DNA of 64,000 nucleotides, taken from Lanius collurio. Lineage: Eukaryota; Chordata; Aves; Passeriformes; Laniidae. The notes under the pieces are model-generated. The model saw only the letters and a list, made by a program, of their open reading frames with translations. It ran no database searches and was not told the origin of the DNA. A program made the position numbers and the translations under genes. Positions 37,301 to 42,400 of the stretch are shown piece by piece; positions within the stretch are counted from its first letter, which is position 1, and each line of letters starts with the position of its first letter. Location of the stretch: contig JACBWW010000015.1 of assembly GCA_020086605.1 (NCBI GenBank), forward strand, positions 13,070,390 through 13,134,389. The letters run 5' to 3'.

Positions 37301-39120
37301 CCCCACTTTTTTTGTTTCCCAGTCTGAGCTGCATTGTCAGTGAAAATCTGCCTACCTTTTCTTTTGTGTGTGGTGTTTGTGCATTGGATTTTGACAAAGG
37401 CTCCTATGGACACCTTACCTACTCCATTCAGTCTTCATGTTTGGCCCATCATGAAGCTCCTAGAGACCATGACATGTTCTTCATTGATCCTTTAACAGGA
37501 GATATTCACACAAAGCAAGTGTTTGACTATGAAAGTCAAAATAGGTACTGTCTCATAATCCAAGCAAAAGACAAAGGTGACTCACTGGCTACCACTACAG
37601 TGCATGTAGATGTTGAGGGGAGAGATGAATTTGACCCAATGTTTACACAAGAACATTATTTCTTTAATCTCCCTGAGAAGAACGAAGCAGGCCAGTTGAT
37701 TGGCAGAGTAACAGCATCTGACAGTGATGGTGGACTGGATGGAGTTGTTCATTACTCCCTTCTCAAACCTTCTCCATTCTTTTCTGTGAATCGAACCACT
37801 GGTAGTATTTATTTGACTCAGACTGTTCACAGAAAGAAAAATGGCATCAAAAGGAATGATGATACTCTGGAATTGGTGGTAAGAGCTCATAGCCCCAAAA
37901 CTGAGTCAAGGTTCACAGTATGCACCATTTTTGTAAATGTTTCCATTTCTCCTGAGAGTGATCCCGCATTATCAGCCCACAGCCTGACAGTGAGTGTTTC
38001 CACCTCACTGATGGTGTTCCTGCTGCTTGCTGTCAGTCTTATCACACTTACCCTGAGACTTAAACAGAAAAATTTGGTGAATGCTTGTGTGAAAAAAGCA
38101 GCAGTGTCCTCCTCAGCTGCTGATATGAATTCAGTAAGAGAAGACGAGGACTGCCAGAAAATCCAAAGTACTGAGAGCAGTATGCTTCCCATGGGTGCTA
38201 TAGCAAAATGGCTGAGCCTAGCAGGAATCGGAGAGGGGAAGGATGATGATGTCTCCTGTAGGCATTCAGACTCCAGTGGCCATGGTTCTGCTGAAGGAGA
38301 GACTGCAGAGGATGAGGAAATCAAAAGGATCTATGAGTATCCTTGCAGAAAAAGCACTAGCTCAGCACTGAGTGAGCATGGCTCACAGATGCCAGATTCG
38401 GGGATCCCAAGAGAGTCTGATCAGTTCTCCTGTCAGTCTGGGGAAACGGATGTCACGGCTGCCATGCAAAGCATGGAGAACATGCAGACCATTAAAGTAG
38501 AAAGCGGAGAAGAAGCCTGTGACGCAGCCTATGCACACAAAATTTCGTCTCAAACAGTTGCAAAAATTGGAATAAAAGAGAAAGGCATAACGACAGACCT
38601 CACAAGAGAATATGTCCTGATGTCAGATAGGCAAGACTCTGAGTATGAGTTGCTTGCAACTGTTGGCACCTCTGATGAGGATCTTGGAGGTAGTTATAAC
38701 TGGGATTATGTGCTCAGCTGCGAACCCAGATTTCAACCTCTTGCCTCAGTGTTTAATGATATTGCAGAACTGAAAGATGAAAATTTTCACATTCACAACT
38801 TCTCAAAGGATAAGAAATCTCTTGTTTTCCCTCCTCCCTTGATAACATCAGTAGCACAGCCTGGCATAAGGACAGTGCCACCAAGAATGCCAATTATAAC
38901 ACCAGGGCAAGCTATTAATAAATACCCTTATCCTCCCCTTATCCATAATCATGGATATCCTCCACCAACTATGACCCTCAGATTTTCTCCTACTCTCTCT
39001 TTCCTTACTATGCAGGCACCTTCTGCTTCTCCTGTAGTGTCTGATGGGGAAATGGTAGGAATGTGTCTTATTGATGATCCAAGCTACAAACTTGCAACAG
39101 AGGAAGAAATTCAGGTCTAG
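355..39120 (+). CDS. DCHS2: Dachsous-type giant cadherin, 3' part (DCHS2 / protocadherin-23), 16 exons
   Basis: The spliced exons listed separately below encode about 2,463 residues. In order they give 19 cadherin repeats ending in recognisable or decayed DxNDNxP linkers, a membrane-proximal repeat, a single transmembrane helix (residues about 2092-2109 counted from the first whole codon at 357) and a tail of about 354 residues. Full-length dachsous proteins have about 27 repeats and roughly 3,300 residues, so the N-terminal quarter lies upstream. Family knowledge: dachsous cadherins sit in the plasma membrane, bind Fat cadherins on neighbouring cells and act in planar cell polarity and Hippo signalling. 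DCHS2 is preferred over DCHS1 because the tail ([12 protein letters not shown]...QPLASVF, then PPPLIT.VAQPGI) matches what I recall of DCHS2, and because the gene is AT-rich with long introns. All 15 introns are GT-AG and all phases agree. No frameshift or stop interrupts the chain, so the gene looks functional. Confidence 0.88.
1375..2740 (+). other. DCHS2: DCHS2 intron A-B
   Basis: About 1.4 kb of AT-rich intron. I see no repeat family or RNA gene in it. Open frames on either strand here show no protein similarity that I recognise. Confidence 0.75.
2741..2916 (+). CDS. DCHS2: DCHS2 exon B: GC-rich cadherin half-repeat
   Basis: Acceptor CCCTCAG at 2734-2740, donor CGACAG/GTGCGC at 2911-2922. 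The exon encodes residues 341-398, completing the repeat begun in exon A: Gly-Glu-Ile-Ile start, [13 protein letters not shown], then the calcium linker [11 protein letters not shown]. Phase 1 in, phase 0 out. Nearly every third codon position is G or C, in sharp contrast to every other exon of the gene, and the protein is correspondingly Arg/Ala-rich. The cadherin landmarks are intact and in frame with both neighbours, so this is a real exon and not a foreign insertion. Confidence 0.85.
2917..3332 (+). other. DCHS2: DCHS2 intron B-C
   Basis: A short intron of 416 bp. The first 100 bp is GC-rich (see CpG block and G4 motif) and the rest is AT-rich, ending GGTTTACAG. No repeat recognised. Confidence 0.8.
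2924..2941 (+). other. Putative G-quadruplex motif beside exon B splice donor
   Basis: Seven Gs (2924-2930), then C, four Gs (2932-2935), CGC, and three Gs (2939-2941). This satisfies the usual G3+N1-7 four-run pattern when the first run is split. It starts seven bases after the last exon base, on the RNA-sense strand. Confidence 0.55.
3333..3432 (+). CDS. DCHS2: DCHS2 exon C: N-terminal half of a cadherin repeat
   Basis: This 100-bp exon encodes residues 399-431, beginning [11 protein letters not shown] and carrying the calcium-binding DFDSGNNG and the VLYSIEP strand. Phase 0 in, phase 1 out, with donor ACCAG/GTAAGA. It joins exon B directly after the linker and exon D in the middle of the repeat. 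Confidence 0.86.
3433..8875 (+). other. DCHS2: DCHS2 intron C-D
   Basis: A 5.4-kb AT-rich intron. Apart from the CR1 fragment at 7878-8134 I recognise no repeat, RNA gene or coding exon. Short open frames on both strands have no recognisable domains. Confidence 0.75.
7878..8134 (+). mobile_element. CR1 LINE 3' fragment
   Basis: This matches the 3' end of avian CR1 elements: a TCTCTTTTCCCAGG stretch, TTGGAGCAGGCTGCCCAGGG, GGTGGTGGAGTCACCATC, GACATGTAGACGTGGTACTT, and a diverged GATTCTATAATTCT tail. It is 5'-truncated, as most CR1 copies are, and in the same orientation as the host gene. Several indels and substitutions indicate an old copy. Confidence 0.85.
8876..9033 (+). CDS. DCHS2: DCHS2 exon D: C-terminal half of a cadherin repeat
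   Basis: Acceptor TACCCCACAG at 8866-8875, donor ATTCAG/GTACTT. It encodes residues 433-484: [14 protein letters not shown], a diverged LDRE equivalent ([10 protein letters not shown]), then AKDQGVPSL and strand ATLYIQ. The usual calcium linker is absent; the chain passes into exon E as [11 protein letters not shown]. Phase 1 in, phase 0 out. Confidence 0.86.
9034..10141 (+). other. DCHS2: DCHS2 intron D-E
   Basis: A 1.1-kb intron whose 3' 480 bp is largely an LTR block (about 9660-10082). The acceptor CTTTTTGTTTTGGTTTCAG lies just outside the LTR. The 5' half is unremarkable. Confidence 0.75.
9660..10082 (+). mobile_element. Avian ERVL-type solo LTR (5' boundary uncertain)
   Basis: The 3' portion has the layout of a common bird LTR: a short GC-rich segment with GGGGGAGGAAGTAGAGCTGG, a TACTTCTCAGTATCCTGCTC stretch, an AATAAG signal variant near 9899, and the terminal GTGCCTGGCATCCAGCCAGG...GTCAACC ending in CTACA at 10082. 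No internal retroviral coding sequence flanks it, so it is a solo LTR or a remnant. I could not find a target-site duplication, and the 5' end may begin further left (about 9480). Confidence 0.65.
10142..10979 (+). CDS. DCHS2: DCHS2 exon E: cadherin repeats with two intact linkers
   Basis: An 838-bp exon for residues 485-763. It opens with the decayed linker [11 protein letters not shown], then a repeat ending [11 protein letters not shown], a repeat ending [11 protein letters not shown], and the first half of the next ([22 protein letters not shown]). Phase 0 in, phase 1 out within the Gly codon of the ITG motif. The donor is ATCACAG/GTACTG. An upstream extension of the open frame across the acceptor is intronic. 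Confidence 0.88.
10980..11891 (+). other. DCHS2: DCHS2 intron E-F
   Basis: A 912-bp intron. No repeat or RNA gene recognised. The acceptor CTTTAAATTAG has a modest pyrimidine tract (CCCTTTTTTCTTT) just upstream. Confidence 0.75.
11892..12131 (+). CDS. DCHS2: DCHS2 exon F: cadherin repeat end and next start
   Basis: A 240-bp exon for residues 765-843. It begins [14 protein letters not shown], runs through [13 protein letters not shown] to the calcium linker [11 protein letters not shown] (Asp in place of the usual Asn/His) and starts the next repeat with [11 protein letters not shown] and VDRDAG. Phase 1 on both sides. The donor is GATGCAG/GTAATT. Confidence 0.87.
12132..16062 (+). other. DCHS2: DCHS2 intron F-G
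   Basis: A 3.9-kb AT-rich intron. It includes a poly-T run near 13825-13837 and a short AATGTTAATGT direct repeat near 13075-13096. I recognise no mobile element or coding exon. Confidence 0.75.
16063..16197 (+). CDS. DCHS2: DCHS2 exon G: middle of a cadherin repeat
   Basis: A 135-bp exon too small to stand out as an open frame. The acceptor is TTTTAAAG and the donor TTAAAG/GTAGCA. It encodes residues 845-888: [38 protein letters not shown]. It bridges exons F (DRDAG) and H (VLVRDSG) without a phase change (phase 1 both sides). The DSGELxT and LDRE landmarks make the assignment secure. Confidence 0.85.
16442..16651 (+). CDS. DCHS2: DCHS2 exon H: linker-containing exon
   Basis: A 210-bp exon separated from exon G by a short intron of 244 bp. 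It encodes residues 890-958: [12 protein letters not shown], the calcium linker [11 protein letters not shown], then the next repeat's start [10 protein letters not shown] and [16 protein letters not shown]. Phase 1 on both sides. The donor AATTG/GTAAGT is strong. Confidence 0.87.
16652..17876 (+). other. DCHS2: DCHS2 intron H-I
   Basis: A 1.2-kb AT-rich intron with a short poly-A run near 16881-16893. Nothing else recognised. Confidence 0.75.
17877..18734 (+). CDS. DCHS2: DCHS2 exon I: three cadherin linkers, last one decayed
   Basis: An 858-bp exon for residues 960-1244. It completes one repeat ([11 protein letters not shown]), carries a full repeat ending [11 protein letters not shown], and a further repeat whose linker has lost the calcium ligands ([11 protein letters not shown]). 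It ends at VPENSAAG, the start of the following repeat. Phase 1 on both sides. The donor is GCAGCAG/GTGGGC. The reading frame runs 50 bp past the donor before its stop. Confidence 0.88.
18735..23466 (+). other. DCHS2: DCHS2 intron I-J
   Basis: A 4.7-kb AT-rich intron with one CR1 fragment (20955-21092) and a poly-A run near 23140-23153. No other element or coding exon is recognised. Confidence 0.75.
20955..21092 (-). mobile_element. CR1 LINE 3' end fragment
   Basis: Reading the plus strand gives the reverse complement of the CR1 3' end: TCACGGAATCAAAGAATGGG, ATTGGAAGGGACCATAG, TCATCTGGTGCCACCTCCC, AAGCAGAGTCATCC and AGGATTGTGTCCAGACAG. The fragment is short, 5'-truncated and antisense to DCHS2. 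Confidence 0.88.
23467..23574 (+). CDS. DCHS2: DCHS2 exon J: small exon, N-terminal half of a repeat
   Basis: A 108-bp exon with acceptor TTCCATAG and donor ATTACAG/GTACAT. It encodes residues 1246-1280: [33 protein letters not shown]. The normal DxDxGxNG calcium loop is replaced by [11 protein letters not shown], consistent with the decayed linker that precedes it. Phase 1 both sides, ending in the Gly of ITG. Confidence 0.83.
23575..26407 (+). other. DCHS2: DCHS2 intron J-K
   Basis: A 2.8-kb AT-rich intron containing a degraded CR1 copy (25015-25480) and a poly-A/GA run near 24539-24568. Confidence 0.7.
25015..25480 (-). mobile_element. Degraded ancient CR1-type LINE fragment
   Basis: The plus strand shows a reverse-complement CR1 3' region: ATAGAATCATACAAAG, then TACTGTTCTTAAAAACCACC, GGGACAGTGATTCTGC, a TATTTGAAAACTGTTACCCT stretch and a weak ACTAGAGTCTTTCAGTTTG match. 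Homology is patchy, implying an old insertion. The left edge is clear and the right edge approximate. Confidence 0.6.
26408..26619 (+). CDS. DCHS2: DCHS2 exon K: cadherin repeat with intact linker
   Basis: A 212-bp exon for residues 1282-1351. The acceptor AATAAACCAG is pyrimidine-poor at its end but preceded by a long T/C tract; the donor ATACAG/GTAAGT is strong. It encodes [30 protein letters not shown], linker [11 protein letters not shown] and the next repeat's start [15 protein letters not shown]. Phase 1 in, phase 0 out. Confidence 0.87.
26620..28104 (+). other. DCHS2: DCHS2 intron K-L
   Basis: A 1.5-kb AT-rich intron. Nothing recognised. Confidence 0.75.
28105..28256 (+). CDS. DCHS2: DCHS2 exon L: N-terminal half of a cadherin repeat
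   Basis: A 152-bp exon for residues 1352-1401: [45 protein letters not shown]. The calcium loop DLDSGLNG is intact. Phase 0 in, phase 2 out (the only phase-2 junction seen), splitting an Arg codon. The donor TTACAG/GTTTGT is weaker than its neighbours. Confidence 0.85.
28257..31095 (+). other. DCHS2: DCHS2 intron L-M
   Basis: A 2.8-kb AT-rich intron. No repeat family, RNA gene or exon is recognised; open frames near 30160-30500 on both strands carry no domain that I know. Confidence 0.75.
31096..31226 (+). CDS. DCHS2: DCHS2 exon M: C-terminal half of a repeat with linker
   Basis: A 131-bp exon for residues 1403-1445: [17 protein letters not shown], linker [11 protein letters not shown], and VEVPE at the start of the next repeat. 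Phase 2 in, phase 1 out. The acceptor is TTTAATTGTAG and the donor GAAA/GTAAGT. Confidence 0.86.
31227..32684 (+). other. DCHS2: DCHS2 intron M-N
   Basis: A 1.5-kb AT-rich intron. Nothing recognised. Confidence 0.75.
32685..32971 (+). CDS. DCHS2: DCHS2 exon N: nearly one whole cadherin repeat
   Basis: A 287-bp exon for residues 1447-1541. It has [51 protein letters not shown] and the linker [17 protein letters not shown]. The N-terminal calcium loop is partly lost (DADSRPALQ in place of DxDxGxNG). Phase 1 in, phase 0 out, with donor TATCAG/GTGGGA. Confidence 0.88.
32972..34932 (+). other. DCHS2: DCHS2 intron N-O
   Basis: A 2.0-kb intron with one CR1 fragment (33225-33545). The remainder is AT-rich without recognised elements. 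Confidence 0.75.
33225..33545 (+). mobile_element. CR1 LINE 3' fragment
   Basis: CR1 3' landmarks occur in order on the plus strand: CAGTACAGGAGGCAGTGGGC, AAGAAATTCTATTTAAACAT, GGCACAGGTTGTCCAGAGAG, TCTCTGGAGATATTCAAAAC, TTAGGTGACCCTACTC and GACCTCCTTGGAGGTGCCC. The copy is diverged, 5'-truncated, and in the sense orientation of the host gene. Confidence 0.87.
34933..35071 (+). CDS. DCHS2: DCHS2 exon O: N-terminal half of a cadherin repeat
   Basis: A 139-bp exon for residues 1542-1587: [41 protein letters not shown]. Phase 0 in, phase 1 out in the Gly codon. The acceptor is TTATGTCAG and the donor AATG/GTGAGT. The usual V.E...G opening has drifted to [11 protein letters not shown]. Confidence 0.86.
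35072..36490 (+). other. DCHS2: DCHS2 intron O-P
   Basis: A 1.4-kb intron, about 70% of it a CR1 element in antisense orientation (35361-36360). The acceptor TTTTATTTTCAG follows 130 bp after the CR1 end. Confidence 0.8.
35361..36360 (-). mobile_element. CR1 LINE, about 1 kb of 3' end including part of ORF2
   Basis: The plus strand is the reverse complement of a CR1 3' kilobase: TAGAATAATGGAATAGTTTG, TCATCTGGTCCAACCCCC, GGGGATGGGGCATCCACCAC, an A-rich interruption at 35565-35581, GATCATTTTTATGGCCCTCC, TGGATTCGCTCCAACAGG, and then reverse-transcriptase-end sequence such as AACTTGCACTCTATCCCACT and GGTCCCAGTACAGACCCC. It is the longest mobile element in the window and is antisense to DCHS2. 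Open frames read across it on the plus strand are not genes. Confidence 0.93.
36491..39120 (+). CDS. DCHS2: DCHS2 terminal exon P: last cadherin repeats, TM, cytoplasmic tail
   Basis: A 2,630-bp coding exon for residues 1589-2463, stop TAG at 39118-39120. Extracellular part: linkers [30 protein letters not shown] and the decayed [11 protein letters not shown], then a membrane-proximal repeat ([24 protein letters not shown]). A transmembrane helix [18 protein letters not shown] follows, with a basic RLKQK stop-transfer. The tail has an acidic block ([19 protein letters not shown]), a [11 protein letters not shown] segment, the conserved NWDYVLS...[10 protein letters not shown] block, a proline-rich stretch (FPPPLIT, VPPRMP) and ends EEEIQV. 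Known: the NWDY...F block of dachsous proteins resembles the catenin-binding region of classical cadherins. The phase-1 acceptor TTTTCAG sits at 36484-36490. Confidence 0.93.
38002..38055 (+). other. DCHS2: Transmembrane segment of DCHS2
   Basis: Eighteen uncharged, mostly hydrophobic residues (Thr-Ser-Leu-Met-Val-Phe-Leu...Thr-Leu) followed at once by Arg-Leu-Lys-Gln-Lys. This is the only such segment in the visible protein, and it sets the type I topology with the cadherin repeats outside. Confidence 0.9.
38698..38781 (+). other. DCHS2: Conserved cytoplasmic block resembling cadherin catenin-binding motif
   Basis: Residues about 2324-2351, [19 protein letters not shown] followed by NDIAELKDE. 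The spacing NWDY...PRF..LA..F parallels the classical cadherin tail. Catenin binding by dachsous is a family-level proposal, not something the sequence proves. Confidence 0.7.
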
Positions 39121-39455
39121 GTTATTAACTGACAGTATTTTATGGTAAAAATATGGCTTAAAATGTGTTTTATCATTTTTAACAGCAAAATATGCCTGTC
39201 AGAGCTGTATCACCAGTATTCTTTCTGTTCTCATGAGTCTAAAAAGTTGAAATATGAAATAGTCACAAACTTGGTAACTATACCTCTTCATCTTCCCAGA
39301 AACCACTGTGAGAGCATGAGGCTTCTCTTCCAGCTCACAATTGTGGTTTCCTATGTAAAACACACAGCCAAGTGCCTGATAACCAATTTGACCAATTTTA
39401 CCATTTTTCTTATAAAATATATTGATAGCAAATAAATGGAAGTAATTGTTTATTA
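39121..39455 (+). other. DCHS2: DCHS2 3' untranslated region (proximal form)
   Basis: Non-coding sequence after the TAG stop, running to just beyond the first AATAAA. The end is approximate because the cleavage site is inferred at 10-25 bases after the signal. Confidence 0.65.
39431..39436 (+). terminator. DCHS2: Polyadenylation signal AATAAA (proximal)
   Basis: A canonical hexamer 311 bases after the stop codon, followed 40-80 bases later by a GT-rich stretch (GGTGGGTTGTGACTGC...TGTGG) of the kind that binds cleavage-stimulation factor. Confidence 0.7.
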
Positions 39456-42400
39456 TGGAAAACATTCATTAACATACTGGTGGGTTGTGACTGCTTCTGT
39501 GGTAGTATGAGTGGAGGGTACTGGAGTAAGTACAGCAGGTTTGGGGGTGAGTAAAGGATAAAACAAGGATTCCTTCTGAGCTCTTTCTCTACTGTTTACC
39601 CAGCTTTCCCACATCTCAGCCTCTGGGTCCCAAGAATCTGTTGGACTTGGTGTGGTTTCATCATCTGCAATGGCTCTGCAGTGGGCTTTTTTAGCTATCT
39701 TCCTGCTGTGGAACCCACTCAGCTGTTTCTGTGCACATTTTGTTTATCTTTTGGTTTAAATCCAGCAGGTCACAATAATCTGAATAATGCATCACCTTTG
39801 GAAAACAGAATAACCAGCAGTGAGACATAAGCAACCATCTTCTCTATCACTAGATCTCAACTAGATATCTATTGTCTTTTTGTTGGATTACAGAGGTTGC
39901 CCTGGTGCTCATGCAGCTGTAAGAACAGACAGTGTTACAGTCCTGGAGGTCTTGTATGCTTCACCCAGGTCGTTGGTTCTGTGCTGGACCAAAGGTCTCT
40001 GCAAGACCAGATAATCTGGCCTTGTTTGTTGTATGTATCATACACATGGCATTTTGTGTATGTGTGTATATCCAGACACATACATATGCTGTATATGCTT
40101 GTATATTGATCAATAAAATACACAGAAGATACATCTAGAGTAACTCTGTTTCTTCTTCAAATTATGTTTAAAGGTCCTTTGCATCACATGTGTTAAAACT
40201 GGGTCGTAGGGAAGTGTCTAATTGGTGCATGGGAATCTGCTACAATTTGGATGTGTACAGAGGTATGTATTGTACAGGTCATAACAGGTGGGGGAAAAGC
40301 ACACAGTGTGGTTAGGCTGAGTGGTTTTGTGGGATCAGTATCACGTGTGCAGTGGCTGCTTTTCCTCAGTTATGCATGTCAAGATTTGCAGCCTGTGGGC
40401 TCATAACCTGTCTTTGCATAAGATCTTGTTTCTGAGGATACACCAACACTGTACACCCTGCACATGCAACAGGATCCATACTGCTATGCAAGAGTGCTTC
40501 TTTTAAAGGTGGCATTTGTTCTTTGTACTGCCATGGAGTTGGAAATGAGACATAGTTTAGGAATTCATTGGGACAGACAAATTTTACTAAGAAAGAAGAT
40601 GGGATGGTAAATTTTGTAGTCAGACAAAGAACTGTGCCAGGCAGAAAAAAGCAAAAAAGCGGAGTCATTCCCAGTTCATATCTGAAAACAGAGATTCAGT
40701 TTAAGGACATTATTTCAGAAAGAATGTTCTCTGCCTCTTAGCATTATGTTATATACAGCCTTTTTGGTTTTGACTTATATGCCTTAAGTTATAAAGTAAT
40801 TTCTAATACAGTGGAAGGTGTTAACTACTTGCAGTTATCAGGAGGCACCCAGGCTTACCTTTTCTAAGAAGTCAACAACTTTGCTAATTTGATTTTAGTT
40901 TCAGATGGTCATGGACAAGTGGCAGCTATTGCTCTGGTGAGCAACGAGCACATGCCATCCTTAGATAGGTCACCTTTCCAACATGAGATCAGTGGAAGAT
41001 TGAATGCTTTACACAGACTCTTTCATCCTTCACATTGATAGATATGTAGCAGGTAACTAGGCCTTAATTTTGTTTATAGAATCTAGGCTAATGGATGAGT
41101 AGTTTCTTCTTTGCTAATATGGCTCTTGCAAATGTTCTAATGCTATTAGCATTAGAAATCATTCAAAAGCATCAGTAATCATAATTAGGACAATATTCGG
41201 ACCTCACTGTGCTAATGGGTACCCACCTCCTAGAGTTCTTGGAAAACAAGAAAACTCTTTTGTATTTTTTGCTCCTTCAAATTCAGCTTGTTTTCAATGC
41301 CTTTCTAAGAACATTAGATGTGATTTGCATCCTATTTATCAAGCACATGATATAACCATACATACTTTGTGCTCCCATTAAGTGTTATAGCAATCTTTCC
41401 CTTGTCTCTTATGTATTTATCGATTTTTTTTTTAATCAAATGGGAAACAACACTTAGCTCATTTATTGTTGTGTCATATATAGTCAAGCTCAAAAATGTA
41501 ACCATTGAAACCAATCTCTGCAATAAATCATGTACAGTTTTTTTAACCTTACTGTTTTTTCCCCTAAGTAAACAGTATAACTTCTATAATTTACCATGAC
41601 TTTAATATTAGCTTGCCTTGAAGAGGCTGTGTTACTTTGCAATTCTACACACCAGTTTTAGCACTTTGGAGAAGGTACAGGACTTGTTAGTGGAAAATCA
41701 TATTAAGCTCAAAAAGCATAAGCTATAAAATAAAAGACAGTTGTCTCTTCTGGAATTTTGGCTGCCTGCCTTCTGGATTTGCTTGTTGGCAGCCTTGAAA
41801 ACACTGGTGTAAATCACTACCAAATGGATATAAAAATTCCATCTACCGGTAGTAATTGTTATATTTATGTTCAAGCAGATTTCTGTGCAAAGGGAAAAAA
41901 CCTTCGTATTTTCGGGGACCCCATCATTTACAGATTATAAAATTCTATGCATGTTTTCTAAAATGATACTAAACCCACTAGTTACCTACACAAGTCCATA
42001 TTTAGTTTGTGTTTTATCTTCAGCTGAAGACAAATAGTATTCCTAAAGCAGTTTCAGGTAAAAATAGTTGTTGTAAAAATGAACGCTTGTTGCTAAGTCT
42101 ATTGCATTGACAATTCCTAATACCATTTACATTTGATTGCCATCCATCCTCTGTGCTATATGTCACTTTTTTTTCTGTAACTGACATGTAGCTTCCTGAA
42201 AACTATATTTAACTGTGCTCTTTGGGAGACCTATAAACTGCAAACATGCTGCCCTGACAAAAAAAAAAAAGTGTTACTAGAACATCGGCTAGACTGACAA
42301 TTGTGCCCATATGGCTTTATACTTCTCCAGCTCAAAGACCAGTTGGCAATCCAGTTGGCTGCCATAGGCATGCATCTGTGAGGCCATTGGGAGTAGACCT

